The notes beneath the pieces were generated by a model, which made no database searches, was not told the origin of the DNA, and was given only the letters and a program-made list of their open reading frames with translations. Source: Lysobacter_K sp043738095 (GTDB taxonomy: Bacteria > Pseudomonadota > Gammaproteobacteria > Xanthomonadales > Xanthomonadaceae). From it: a stretch of 64,000 nucleotides of DNA. Shown here in pieces: positions 16,501 to 25,117 of the stretch; the stretch's first letter is position 1; every line of letters starts with the position of its first letter. The stretch spans positions 62,001 through 126,000 of the forward strand of contig JAYSZI010000001.1 in NCBI GenBank assembly GCA_043738095.1, written 5' to 3'. Both the position numbers and the translations under genes were made by a program.

Positions 16501-17097
16501 TTACGCCGTCGGTGGCGGCGGGGCTGACCGTCGGTCGTCGGAATCGTTGGCGGCGGGCTGGTTCAATACCAACACCACCCGGACCAGGCCCTGGGCGTCG
16601 TGCTGCACTTCTCGCTCGAATCCCAGCGACTGTGACAGCGCCACCATCGCTTGGTTGTTTTCGAACACATCGCCGTAAATGCTGTCGAGCTTCTTGCTGC
16701 GCGCCCATTTCACCAGCCGCGTCATCAGATAGCGCCCCAGGCCCATGCCTGAAATGTAGCGACTGACGAGGATGGCGAATTCCGCATTGCGGCCGCTGCT
16801 GTCGATGGCCGCGCGTGCGACCGCGCCGACCAGGGCTTCGCCCGGCGGCAGCGGTTCGGCGGCGACCAGGGCGAATTCGTGTTTGGGATTTATCCGGGTA
16901 AAACGCTCGGCCATCTCCGGCGTCATCTCCTTCAGCGAATAGAGAAATCGCTGACGGACTTCATCGGGCTGCAACAGGGCAAAACCCGCGCGCAGCGGCC
17001 CGGCGTCCTCGGGACGGATGGGTCGGATCAGCAGTTCGCGCCCGTTGGGCAAACGTTGACGCTCGTGCCAGGGCGGTAGACGTTCGCGTGCGGCCAT
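16501..17097 (-). CDS. GNAT family N-acetyltransferase (Pat-domain-like)
   Basis: A 198-residue acetyltransferase. LLIRPIRPEDAGPLRAGF and RQRFLYSLKEM match the GNAT domain found at the C-terminus of Pat/YfiQ-type protein acetyltransferases and in stand-alone relatives. The acetyl-CoA motif is MGLGRYLMTRLVKWA, followed by NNQAMVALSQSLGF. It could acetylate protein lysines or a small amine. Start is uncertain: ATG 17097 or GTG 17115, six codons upstream. The Pro/Ala-rich C-terminus is unusual but short. Confidence 0.8.
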   Translation of the reverse strand: MAARERLPPWHERQRLPNGRELLIRPIRPEDAGPLRAGFALLQPDEVRQRFLYSLKEMTPEMAERFTRINPKHEFALVAAEPLPPGEALVGAVARAAIDSSGRNAEFAILVSRYISGMGLGRYLMTRLVKWARSKKLDSIYGDVFENNQAMVALSQSLGFEREVQHDAQGLVRVVLVLNQPAANDSDDRRSAPPPPTA

Positions 17098-17148
17098 GTC
17101 CCGATATTGCCACACTGGTCTCTGACGAATTCTTCATTCGGCGGTCAC

Positions 17149-17421
17149 ATGGACGAAGTGGAATCACGTGTTCCATGGGACGAACGGCCCGGCGTCGAGG
17201 CGACTTTGCAGTGGCATGTCGACCCGATTTTCAGCGTCGGCGGCAGCTTGCTCTGCGGGCTGTGGTTGCACCGCCGCGGTCTCAGTTCCAAGGTCGAGGA
17301 CTATTGCTTACTGAAGCTCAAAAGGCGTCCCGGTTCTATCCCGACGCCGTATCCTGCCCACGCGCGCTGGGGCGAAGGCGGGTGCTTCCGCGATGCTGAC
17401 GCGCATCGCGTGCCCGACTGA
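17149..17421 (+). CDS. doubtful small hypothetical protein
   Basis: A 90-codon frame from ATG 17149 lies in the 431-bp gap between the GNAT and chromate-transporter genes. Codon use in the first 60 codons is like real genes nearby, with one possible hydrophobic stretch (VGGSLLCGLWL). There is no convincing SD, and the C-terminal 30 residues look random. I recognise no family. The rest of the gap (17422-17528) is the leader of the transporter gene. Confidence 0.25.
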   Translation: MDEVESRVPWDERPGVEATLQWHVDPIFSVGGSLLCGLWLHRRGLSSKVEDYCLLKLKRRPGSIPTPYPAHARWGEGGCFRDADAHRVPD

Positions 17422-17528
17422 GCGACCGGCCGTGCATGGCCGGGCCTGTGTGCGCCGCTATGCGTGGTTGGTTGCGACCGAGCGTCGCCGTTCGTCGGTG
17501 CGCGCGACCCTACCCAAAAGGACCCGAC

Positions 17529-18875
17529 GTGACCTTGCCCACTGATCCCGCACCGCTCGCTAAGCCCACGCCCGAGCCGCCTGCGGTGCTGGTACGCCCC
17601 GATTTCGTCACCGCACTGCGGTTCTGGAGCCTGCTGGGCTGGATCAGTTTCGGCGGCCCCGCCGGGCAGATCGCGATCATGCATGGCGAATTGGTCGACC
17701 GCCGCCGCTGGGTCGACGAGGCCAGTTTCATGCGAGCACTCAACTTCTGCATGTTGCTGCCCGGCCCGGAGGCGATGCAGCTAGCGACGTGGCTGGGTTG
17801 GCGCTTGCACGGCCTGCGTGGCGGCATCGTCGCGGGTGTGCTGTTCGTACTGCCGGCCTCGCTGCTGCTGGCGCTGCTGAGCTGGTTGTACCTGCGTTTC
17901 GGCGATGTCCCTGTGGTGGCCGGCGTGGTCTTCGGCCTGCAGGCGGCGGTGCTGGGCCTCATCGTGCAGGCCGTGCACAAGATCGGCGCGCGGGTGCTGA
18001 AGACGCCGTTCGTGTTCGTGCTCGCCGCGGCGGCATGGCTCGCGATCGCGCGGCTGCAATGGCCGTTCCCGCTGATCTTGGTGAGCGCAGCGATTGCGGG
18101 CCTTTGGGCATGGCGCTACCGGCCCGCTTGGTTGCCAGCCTTCGGCCACGGTGAGGCTGGCGAGGGGGCTTCCGATACGCCATTGCCTGCGCGACCCGTG
18201 GCTGCCGCGGCGCGGATCGCGGCGGCTTGCTTGCTGCTGTGGTGGCTGCCCATCCTCGGCGTGCGCCTATGGCTCGGCCCGGACAGCGTCACCTATGCGA
18301 TGGGATTGTTCTTCAGCAAGGCGGCGCTGGTGACGGTCGGCGGTGCCTACGCGGTGCTGCCGTACGTGGCCGAGCAGGCGGTGCAGACGCACGGCTGGCT
18401 TAGCCCGGCGCAGATGATGGTCGGCCTGGGCTTGGCCGAAACCACGCCGGGACCGTTGATTCTGGTGCTGGAATTCGTCGGTTTTGTCGGCGGCTGGCAG
18501 CAGCCGGACCTGGCCTCACCGCTGGCCTCGGCGCTGCTGGGCGCCGCGATCACGCTGTGGGCGACGTTTCTGCCGAGCTTCCTGTTCGTGCTGACCGCGG
18601 CGCCGTGGATCGAGCGCATGGGGCGCTGGCCACGCGCCAACGCCATGCTCGCCGGCATCACCGCGGCGGTGGTCGGCGTGATCGCCAATCTCGCGCTCTG
18701 GTTCGGCTGGCGGCTGCTGTCCGCCCAGGATTGGCCGGCGATGGCGCTGGCGCTGGGGATTGCAGTGCTGGTCTATGTCGGGCTTGCGCGTTGGCGCTGG
18801 CCGGTGGCGTTGCTGGTGCTGGGGGCCGGCGCCGTCGGGGCGGCGGCGCAGTGGGTGATACCTCTGGCGCCCTGA
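17529..18875 (+). CDS. chrA: chromate transporter ChrA (CHR family)
   Basis: A 448-residue membrane protein made of two homologous CHR halves. The first carries FGGPAGQIAIMH and PGPEAMQLATWLGW, the second VTVGGAYAVLPYV and TTPGPLILVLEFVGF, typical of long-chain (two-domain) chromate transporters that export chromate. About ten hydrophobic segments are visible. The start is GTG 17529, with AGGA about 6 bases upstream; the open frame upstream lacks family likeness. No chrB or other metal-resistance gene is next to it, so its role as a chromate exporter is inferred from family only. Confidence 0.9.
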   Translation: MTLPTDPAPLAKPTPEPPAVLVRPDFVTALRFWSLLGWISFGGPAGQIAIMHGELVDRRRWVDEASFMRALNFCMLLPGPEAMQLATWLGWRLHGLRGGIVAGVLFVLPASLLLALLSWLYLRFGDVPVVAGVVFGLQAAVLGLIVQAVHKIGARVLKTPFVFVLAAAAWLAIARLQWPFPLILVSAAIAGLWAWRYRPAWLPAFGHGEAGEGASDTPLPARPVAAAARIAAACLLLWWLPILGVRLWLGPDSVTYAMGLFFSKAALVTVGGAYAVLPYVAEQAVQTHGWLSPAQMMVGLGLAETTPGPLILVLEFVGFVGGWQQPDLASPLASALLGAAITLWATFLPSFLFVLTAAPWIERMGRWPRANAMLAGITAAVVGVIANLALWFGWRLLSAQDWPAMALALGIAVLVYVGLARWRWPVALLVLGAGAVGAAAQWVIPLAP

Positions 18876-18950
18876 GCCGCGCCGGGTCGAGATCCTTGGC
18901 AGTGCTAGACTCGCGCCGGTTTTTGTTCCCGCATTCGCAAGGAAAGAAGC

Positions 18951-19862
18951 ATGGCTGGTGGTGGTGATTCGACCCGCGCGATCCTGTTCGCGCTCGGTGC
19001 CAATTTCGCGATCGCGGTCGCTAAAGGTGTGGCGGCGTTCTTTACCGGTTCCAGCGCGATGCTGGCTGAGACCGTGCACTCCCTCGCCGACACCGGCAAT
19101 CAGCTGCTGCTGTTATTTGGGCTGAAGCAGGCCAAGCTGCCACCGTCGCCGGACTACCCGCTCGGTTACGGCAAGGCGATCTACTTCTGGTCGTTTTTGG
19201 TCGCGGTGATGCTGTTCACCGTCGGCGGCATGTTTTCGCTGTACGAAGGCGTCCATAAACTGCAACAACCCGAGCCGCTAAAGCAGTGGTGGTGGGCGGC
19301 GGGCGTGCTGGTGTTCGGCATCGCCGCCGAGACCGTGTCGATGCGCGCGTGCATGCAGGAGGTCAACAAGTCGCGTGGCGATCGGTCGCTGTGGCAATGG
19401 TTTCGCGAAAGCCGTCAGGCCGAACTCGTGGTGATTTTTGGCGAAGACCTCGCGGCACTGCTCGGTCTGGTCTTCGCGCTGGTGGCGGTAATGCTGACGG
19501 TGATCACCGGCAACCCTGTCTGGGATGCGATCGGCACGATCGTGATTGGCGTGTTGCTGATCGTCATCGCGGTGTTTGTGGCGATCGAGGTCAAGGCGAT
19601 GCTGATCGGCCAGAGCGTCGATCCGGCGCGACAGGTGCAGATTCGCGAGTTCCTGGCCGGACGCCCGGAGATTGCCAGCCTGATCAGCCTGATTACGCTT
19701 CAGCTGGGCAACGACGTCATGGTGTCGGTGCAGGCACGCATGCGTGAGGACAGCAGCGCCAGGGGCTTGATAGACGAGATCAACGCGGTGGAGGCGGCGA
19801 TGAAGCAGGCCTTCCCGGAAGTTCGCTGGAGCTTCTTCGAACCCGACTACAGCTCGGATTGA
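18951..19862 (+). CDS. cation diffusion facilitator, ZnT9-like
   Basis: A 303-residue transporter with about six membrane segments and a short C-terminal cytoplasmic domain. TM2 keeps the CDF signature VHSLADTGNQ. In TM5, where zinc-type CDFs have HxxxD, this protein has GEDLAALLG, with Glu in place of His. That pattern is known in the ZnT9/SLC30A9-like branch. The likely role is proton-coupled divalent metal or ion movement across the inner membrane, but the ion cannot be named. A strong terminator follows directly. Confidence 0.85.
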   Translation: MAGGGDSTRAILFALGANFAIAVAKGVAAFFTGSSAMLAETVHSLADTGNQLLLLFGLKQAKLPPSPDYPLGYGKAIYFWSFLVAVMLFTVGGMFSLYEGVHKLQQPEPLKQWWWAAGVLVFGIAAETVSMRACMQEVNKSRGDRSLWQWFRESRQAELVVIFGEDLAALLGLVFALVAVMLTVITGNPVWDAIGTIVIGVLLIVIAVFVAIEVKAMLIGQSVDPARQVQIREFLAGRPEIASLISLITLQLGNDVMVSVQARMREDSSARGLIDEINAVEAAMKQAFPEVRWSFFEPDYSSD

Positions 19863-19875
19863 CCCGGCATTGTGT

Positions 19876-19904
19876 AAAAAGCCCAGCTTCGAGCTGGGCT
19901 TTTT
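19876..19904. terminator. bidirectional Rho-independent terminator
   Basis: A 13-bp stem with A-tract on one side and T-tract on the other (GCCCAGCT arms, TCG loop) lies 13 bp after the CDF stop and 55 bp after the rlmJ stop on the other strand. It can end both convergent transcripts. Confidence 0.92.
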
Positions 19905-19959
19905 CATGTGCGCAGGGCAAGGATGACCCCGGGGTCCTCAGCGCCGTGGGCGCGCCCGA

Positions 19960-20832
19960 TCAGGCTTCTTGCTTCAGCCAATCGACCCGGCAGGATGCCC
20001 CCGTTTCCCCGAGCGTCGGCGCGAGCAGCTTCAACACGTCGGTCAGCGTCTGCTCGAACTGCCACGGCGGGTTGAGCAGCAGCAGGCCGCTGCCGTTCAT
20101 GCGCAGCGGTGAATCGTCAGGCCGCATCAGCAGCTCGGCGACCAATACGGACTTGGCCGGGATCGCCGCGGCGCGGCGGTAGAACGGCTGTAGCGAGCGG
20201 CGCAGCTTGATCGGGTACCACAGTGCGTAGGTTGCCTGAGGCCAGCGCGTCAAGGCCTCGCGCAAGGCGCCGATCGCGGTGTCGAATTCCTCTAACTGCG
20301 CCTCGAACGGTGGATCGATCAGCACCAGTCCGCGGCTGAATTTGATCTCTCCGCCGGCTTTCATGAGCATTTTCGGCGGCAGGAGCGCCTTGATCGCGCC
20401 GTAGCCGTCGCGTTCGTGTACGGCCATGCGCGGCTCGCGGGCGAAATTGACCTTGAGCTGCGCGGCCTCCTCGGGCTGCAGTTCGCAGGCTGCGATTCGG
20501 TCGTCCTCGCGCAGTGCGTGGGCGAGCAGCCATGGCGAACCGGGGTAAGTCGCGCCGCCGTGCGCGGCCCGGCACGCCTTGACCGCGGCCAGATAGCGCG
20601 CGATCGCCGGGTGCTTGGGTGCCTCGGCGATCAGCCGGCCGATGCCGCCTTCGGCCTCGCCGGTGCGCTGCGCAGAGTTGCTGTCCAGCGCGTACAGGCC
20701 CCGTCCGGCATGGGTGTCGAGCGCAAACAGCGGTGCCGGCTTTGCGGTCAGGGCGTCGCACAGCGCGAGCAGCGCGATGTGCTTGAAGACGTCGGCATGG
20801 TTGCCGGCATGGAAGGCGTGACGGTAGTTCAT
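19960..20832 (-). CDS. rlmJ: 23S rRNA (adenine2030-N6)-methyltransferase RlmJ
   Basis: A 290-residue protein beginning MNYRHAFHAGNHADVFKH, the very conserved RlmJ N-terminus. It continues with DTHAGRGLY, a catalytic DPPFE motif near the middle, and the family segment YALWYPIK. RlmJ makes m6A2030 in 23S rRNA. Length fits (E. coli 280). I chose ATG 20832; seven upstream in-frame codons are not conserved. It is divergent from creB with about 85 bp between starts. Confidence 0.95.
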   Translation of the reverse strand: MNYRHAFHAGNHADVFKHIALLALCDALTAKPAPLFALDTHAGRGLYALDSNSAQRTGEAEGGIGRLIAEAPKHPAIARYLAAVKACRAAHGGATYPGSPWLLAHALREDDRIAACELQPEEAAQLKVNFAREPRMAVHERDGYGAIKALLPPKMLMKAGGEIKFSRGLVLIDPPFEAQLEEFDTAIGALREALTRWPQATYALWYPIKLRRSLQPFYRRAAAIPAKSVLVAELLMRPDDSPLRMNGSGLLLLNPPWQFEQTLTDVLKLLAPTLGETGASCRVDWLKQEA

Positions 20833-20917
20833 GGCGATAGGGTAGCCCGGCATGGCGGCGCGGTGGCTGGCTTATGCTGTCGATCCGCGCCAATCGGTTG
20901 GCTTTGAACCGCAAACC

Positions 20918-21583
20918 ATGCCCTGTGTGCTGCTAGTCGAAGACGAAAGCGCGATCGCCGAGACCGTGCTGTATGCGCTGCGCGCCGAGGGGTTCGAGGC
21001 AGTGCATTGCCTGACCGGCGGCGAAGCCTTGCTGCTGGCGCGCGATGCGTCGTTCGATCTGGCGGTGCTCGACGTTGGGCTGCCCGATATCGGCGGGTTC
21101 GCGCTGTGCCGGGAGCTGCGTCGCGAGCGCGACCTGCCGGTGATCTTCCTGACCGCGCAGGCGGCCGAAGCCGATCGCATCCTCGGCCTGGAGATCGGCG
21201 CCGACGATTACGTCAGCAAACCATTCTCGCCGCGCGAATTGGTCGCGCGCGTGCGGGCGGTGCTGCGGCGCGGCCGGGCAGCGGCGGTTCCGAGTGAAGC
21301 CCTCGCGTTTGAACACGACGCCGACGGCAAGCGCATCCGCTACCGCGGCCGCCTGCTGGATCTCACCCGCTACGAATACGGCCTGCTCGCAGCATTGCTG
21401 CAGCGCCCGGGCGCGGTGTTGTCGCGCGCGCAGCTGATGGACCGTGTTTGGGACGATGCCCTCGACAGCGGCGACCGCACCGTCGACAGCCACATCAAGA
21501 CCCTGCGCGCGAAACTGCGCGAGGGCGACGTCGACCCGATCCGCACCCATCGCGGCCTGGGCTATTCGCTGGACATCGGCTGA
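20918..21583 (+). CDS. creB: two-component response regulator CreB
   Basis: A 221-residue OmpR-type regulator: receiver domain with acidic pocket VEDE at 7-10, phospho-acceptor Asp52 in LDVGLPD, and Lys in VSKPFSP; then a winged-helix DNA-binding domain (YEYGLLAALLQRPG, DRTVDSHIKTLRAKL). The identification as CreB rests on sequence type and on the creC and creD genes next in line. CreB binds TTCAC direct repeats spaced by 6 bp and controls envelope and metabolic genes. CreC starts 4 bp after its stop. Confidence 0.9.
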   Translation: MPCVLLVEDESAIAETVLYALRAEGFEAVHCLTGGEALLLARDASFDLAVLDVGLPDIGGFALCRELRRERDLPVIFLTAQAAEADRILGLEIGADDYVSKPFSPRELVARVRAVLRRGRAAAVPSEALAFEHDADGKRIRYRGRLLDLTRYEYGLLAALLQRPGAVLSRAQLMDRVWDDALDSGDRTVDSHIKTLRAKLREGDVDPIRTHRGLGYSLDIG

Positions 21584-21587
21584 CCGC

Positions 21588-23084
21588 ATGAAGATCGGCC
21601 TGCGCATTTTTCTCGGCTATTTCCTCATCGTCGCGCTCGCGGCATTACTGCTCGCGCAAGTGTTCGTGGCTCAGGTCAAACCGGGCGTACGCCAGGCGAT
21701 GGAAGACACGCTGGTCGACACTGCCAACGTGTTGGCGGAACTGGCGACCGACGACCTGCTGGCCGGTCACATCGACGACGGCGCGTTCGCCAGGCGCGTG
21801 CGCGGCTTGCGTGGGCGGGATTTCGGCGCGGACATTTGGGGCTTCGCCAAACGCGGCAGCAACTACCGCGTGTATGTGACCGACGCGCGCGGCATTGTCG
21901 TGTTTGACAGCGACGGCAAGGCCGTCGGCAAGAACTACTCACGTTGGAACGACGTGCATCTGACGCTCCAGGGGCGTTATGGCGCGCGTTCGACCGCGAC
22001 CGACCCGGCCGACAAGGAGTCGACGGTGATGCACGTGGCCGCACCGATCCGCGATGCCGGCGGCGCGATCGTCGGCGTGCTGACGGTGGCCAAACCCAAC
22101 CGCACGCTCGCGCCCTTTATCGAGCGCAGCCAGACGGTGGTGATGCGCTGGGGCGGCGTGCTGATGGGTGCGGCGCTTCTGATCGGGCTGATCGCGGCTT
22201 GGTGGTTGTCGCAGCAGTTAGGCCGCCTGCGCCGCTATGCGCAGGCGGTCACCGCCGGCCAGCGGGTGGCGTTGCCGGACACGGCGGGCGAGTTCGGCGA
22301 GCTCGGTCAGGCGCTGGAGACGATGCGCTCGCGACTTGAAGGCAAGCAGTACGTCGAGGAGTATGTGCACGCGCTCACTCACGAGATGAAGAGCCCGCTG
22401 GCGGCGATCCGCGGTAGCGCCGAGCTGCTGGAATCGCCATTGCCCGAAGCCGATCGCCTGCGTTTCGCCGCGAGCATCCGCCTGCAGACCGAGCGGTTGG
22501 CGCAGATGATCGACAAGCTATTGGCGCTCGCGGCGGTCGAGCACCGCCAGCGCCTCGATAGTCCGGAAAACGTCGATCTGGCCACGATCGCACGCGAGGC
22601 CAGCGAACAGTGCGCTTCTCGGCTGGAACATAGCGGACTTACCTTGCACATCCAGAGCACCGGCAATGCTGCGCCCATCCGCGGCGACGCCTTCCTGCTG
22701 CGGCAGGCGCTAGTGAACCTGATCGAAAACGCCGCGGACTTCTCGCCCGCAAACGCAGACATCACCGTGCGGATAGAGACCGTGGGCGATGACGTCCGCA
22801 TTGAAGTCGCCGATCGCGGCCCCGGCGTGCCCGATTACGCGTTGCCGCGCGTGTTCGAGCGTTTCTACTCCCTACCGCGCCCGTCCGGTGGCAGTCGCAG
22901 CAGCGGGCTCGGGCTGTGTTTTGTCGCCGAAGTGGCGGCACTGCATGGCGGCGCCGCCACTGTTGGCAATCGTCAAGACCAGCCCGGCGCGGTGGCCCGG
23001 CTGCGCTTGCCGGTCACGACGCCCGCGGGCGCGGCGAGCTCACGTCCGAATGCTTTGGAATCATCCTTGCATCCAGATCGCTGA
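21588..23084 (+). CDS. creC: sensor histidine kinase CreC
   Basis: A 498-residue membrane kinase. TM1 is at about 5-27, followed by a periplasmic sensor domain (IWGFAKRGSNYRVYVTDARG), TM2 near 185-207, HAMP, then HisKA with His265 in ALTHEMKSPL and the ATPase domain with NLIENAADFSP, DRGPGVP and GSRSSGLGLCF. The periplasmic region and neighbours fit CreC. It starts 4 bp after creB. Its last 71 bp overlap, tail to tail, a small gene on the other strand. Confidence 0.9.
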   Translation: MKIGLRIFLGYFLIVALAALLLAQVFVAQVKPGVRQAMEDTLVDTANVLAELATDDLLAGHIDDGAFARRVRGLRGRDFGADIWGFAKRGSNYRVYVTDARGIVVFDSDGKAVGKNYSRWNDVHLTLQGRYGARSTATDPADKESTVMHVAAPIRDAGGAIVGVLTVAKPNRTLAPFIERSQTVVMRWGGVLMGAALLIGLIAAWWLSQQLGRLRRYAQAVTAGQRVALPDTAGEFGELGQALETMRSRLEGKQYVEEYVHALTHEMKSPLAAIRGSAELLESPLPEADRLRFAASIRLQTERLAQMIDKLLALAAVEHRQRLDSPENVDLATIAREASEQCASRLEHSGLTLHIQSTGNAAPIRGDAFLLRQALVNLIENAADFSPANADITVRIETVGDDVRIEVADRGPGVPDYALPRVFERFYSLPRPSGGSRSSGLGLCFVAEVAALHGGAATVGNRQDQPGAVARLRLPVTTPAGAASSRPNALESSLHPDR

Positions 23085-23346
23085 CGAACGCGGCATCTTC
23101 CACGCCGACCACTTTTGCCGCCCCTAGCAGGCGCGCTGACGTCTGTGCCAAGCCTTCGACCTGAATCCGCATCGTGTCGATTAGTGCCACAGAGAAGCGG
23201 AATTCGGCCGGCGTGGTCCAGCCCGGCTTGCGGATGATCCGCAGCAGTTCGACCAAATCAGTGCCTTTACCCAAGTGGGCCAGCGCATCGCTGAGGTCGC
23301 TGATTTTTTCGTCCAGCATCTTGATGTGACGGTCAACGTTTGGCAT
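23014..23346 (-). CDS. hypothetical protein between creC and creD
   Basis: A 110-residue protein of unknown function, mostly helical (MPNVDRHIKMLDEKISDLSD at the N-terminus, a Leu/Ile-rich middle, LIDTMRIQVEGLAQTSARLL later). No signal peptide or membrane segment. Base composition of the N-terminal part looks coding. It lies against the direction of creB-creC-creD; its 3' end overlaps the last 71 bp of creC. It therefore splits the cre set, and creD needs its own promoter. Confidence 0.6.
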   Translation of the reverse strand: MPNVDRHIKMLDEKISDLSDALAHLGKGTDLVELLRIIRKPGWTTPAEFRFSVALIDTMRIQVEGLAQTSARLLGAAKVVGVEDAAFVSDLDARMIPKHSDVSSPRPRAS

Positions 23347-23501
23347 GTGATTCACTCCCGAAACGAGTCGGATGAATGGGGCAACGACGGGCACCGACTC
23401 GATTGCCGTCGAAGTTTCATGCGGTGTCCGCGAGGGACTCTGCTGCCAACGCCGGCACTCGCTGGCAGCGGCCACGGCCCTGACGATCGGTCCGTCGTTC
23501 A

Positions 23502-23517
23502 CTTCATCCCCACTTCA
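23502..23517 (+). promoter_or_regulatory. candidate CreB binding site (cre-tag) ahead of creD
   Basis: TTCAT-N6-TTCAC, one mismatch from the known CreB consensus TTCAC-N6-TTCAC. A further TTCAC directly precedes it at 23497-23501. The site ends 68 bp before the creD start codon, as expected for CreB-activated creD. Confidence 0.65.
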
Positions 23518-23585
23518 CATTGGCGCCATCGTGTGCGCACAGCGCTCATCGAAGCTGGCCGCCATTGCCACGGCGGGAGTGCGAA

Positions 23586-25007
23586 ATGCGACTTTGGTTG
23601 AAAGTGTTGTTGGTGCTAGGGATGACCCTAGCGATCTTGGTGCCGCTGACGATGGTCCGCGGCATCATCAGTGAGCGGCAGAGCTACCGGACGCAGGCAG
23701 TGGACAGCGTCGCGCGCAGCTACGCCGGCGCGCAGGCGTTCGCCGGGCCGGTGTTGGTGGTGCCGTACGTCGAGACGATCGAGGTCGAGGACAAAAACGA
23801 CAAGGGCGTGGTGATCCGCAAGGCCAAGGTCGACGGGCCCAGTGGGCACTGGATGTTCTTTCCGGACAAGCTTGCGATTGACGGCAAGCTGACGCCGTCG
23901 ACGCGTCGCCTCGGTCTGCACGAAGTGCGTGTGTATGAGTTGCAAGCGCAGGCGCTGGCGGGATTTAACGTCCGCATTCCGATCGACGCGAATCCAGAAC
24001 TGCCGCGCAAGATCGGGCGGCCGTGGCTGAGTTACGGCATCGCTGACGTGCGTGGGTTGGTCGGCACGCCACGCCTACGCATCGACAGTCGTGACGTCGC
24101 GCTGGAGGAGGGTTTCGGCAGTCGTCCGGCCGGCGGCGTGCACGTTCGATTGGACAGGCCGATAGCGGGAACCAATCTGCGCCTGGCCACGCGCTTGGAA
24201 TTCACGCTGGGCGGCACCGAGTCGCTGGCGCTGGTGCCGCTGGCGAAGAACAGCGAATTCAAACTGCGATCGGCGTGGCCGCATCCCAGCTTCGGCGGCA
24301 GCTTTCTGCCACGCTCGCGCGCGGTCGACGCGAAAGGCTTCCGGGCGCAGTGGGACATTTCCTCCCTGGCGACCAATGCGCAGGCGCAGTTCATCGCCGG
24401 TAGGACGTTGCCCTCGGTCGGTACTTCGAACAGCACTACGTCGAACTCCCGGCACGCAAACGCCGACGCTATCAGTCCCGACGGCATCGACGCTGTGGGC
24501 GTGTCACTGGTCGATCCAGTCAACGTCTACTCGCAGGCCGACCGCGCGACCAAGTACGGTTTGCTGTTCGTGCTGCTGACGTTCGTCGGATTCTTCCTGT
24601 TCGAGCTGATCAAGCAGTTACCGATCCACCCGATCCAGTACGGTTTGGTCGGGCTGTCGTTGGCGATTTTCTTCCTGCTGCTGGTGAGCCTGAGCGAGCG
24701 TATCGATTTTGGTCTGGCTTACCTGATCGCCAGCGTCGCCTGCATCGGCCTGATCGGCTTCTACCTCAGCGCGGTGTTGCGCAGCGTCGCGCGCGGCGTT
24801 GGCTTTGCGGCAATGCTGGCGACGTTGTACGGCGCGTTGTACGGGCTATTGGTGTCGGAGGATAACGCGCTGGTGATGGGTGCCGGCCTGCTGTTCCTGG
24901 TGCTTGCCACGATCATGGTGGTGACCCGCAAGGTCGATTGGTATCAGATTGCAGGCGGTCGCACGCAACCCGAGCGCACGTTGCGGGAACACGTCGGGCT
25001 GGCGTAA
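23586..25007 (+). CDS. creD: inner membrane protein CreD
   Basis: A 473-residue protein with the CreD layout: one N-terminal membrane segment (VLLVLGMTLAILVPLTM), a large periplasmic domain to about residue 330 (VLVVPYVETIE, FPDKLAIDGKL, SLDP-like VSLVDPVNVYSQADRATKYG), then about five membrane segments with FELIKQLPIHPIQYGLVG, a highly conserved CreD stretch. CreD expression depends on CreBC in enterics, Aeromonas and Stenotrophomonas and affects envelope integrity; its mechanism is unknown. ATG 23586 starts MRLWLKV. A terminator follows. Confidence 0.93.
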   Translation: MRLWLKVLLVLGMTLAILVPLTMVRGIISERQSYRTQAVDSVARSYAGAQAFAGPVLVVPYVETIEVEDKNDKGVVIRKAKVDGPSGHWMFFPDKLAIDGKLTPSTRRLGLHEVRVYELQAQALAGFNVRIPIDANPELPRKIGRPWLSYGIADVRGLVGTPRLRIDSRDVALEEGFGSRPAGGVHVRLDRPIAGTNLRLATRLEFTLGGTESLALVPLAKNSEFKLRSAWPHPSFGGSFLPRSRAVDAKGFRAQWDISSLATNAQAQFIAGRTLPSVGTSNSTTSNSRHANADAISPDGIDAVGVSLVDPVNVYSQADRATKYGLLFVLLTFVGFFLFELIKQLPIHPIQYGLVGLSLAIFFLLLVSLSERIDFGLAYLIASVACIGLIGFYLSAVLRSVARGVGFAAMLATLYGALYGLLVSEDNALVMGAGLLFLVLATIMVVTRKVDWYQIAGGRTQPERTLREHVGLA

Positions 25008-25021
25008 GCCGGAGGTGATGG

Positions 25022-25054
25022 GGTCGCGGGCGTCGAAGCCCGCGACCGCGTTTT
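25022..25054 (+). terminator. Rho-independent terminator after creD
   Basis: A perfect 10-bp stem GGTCGCGGGC/GCCCGCGACC with a 6-base loop, followed within 3 bases by TTTT, lies 15 bp after the creD stop. Confidence 0.8.
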
Positions 25055-25117
25055 CATGTCAGCAACGGTCGGGGCAGCCGCATACCCTCAGCAGCCGTTA
25101 AATTCGGAGTTATCACA

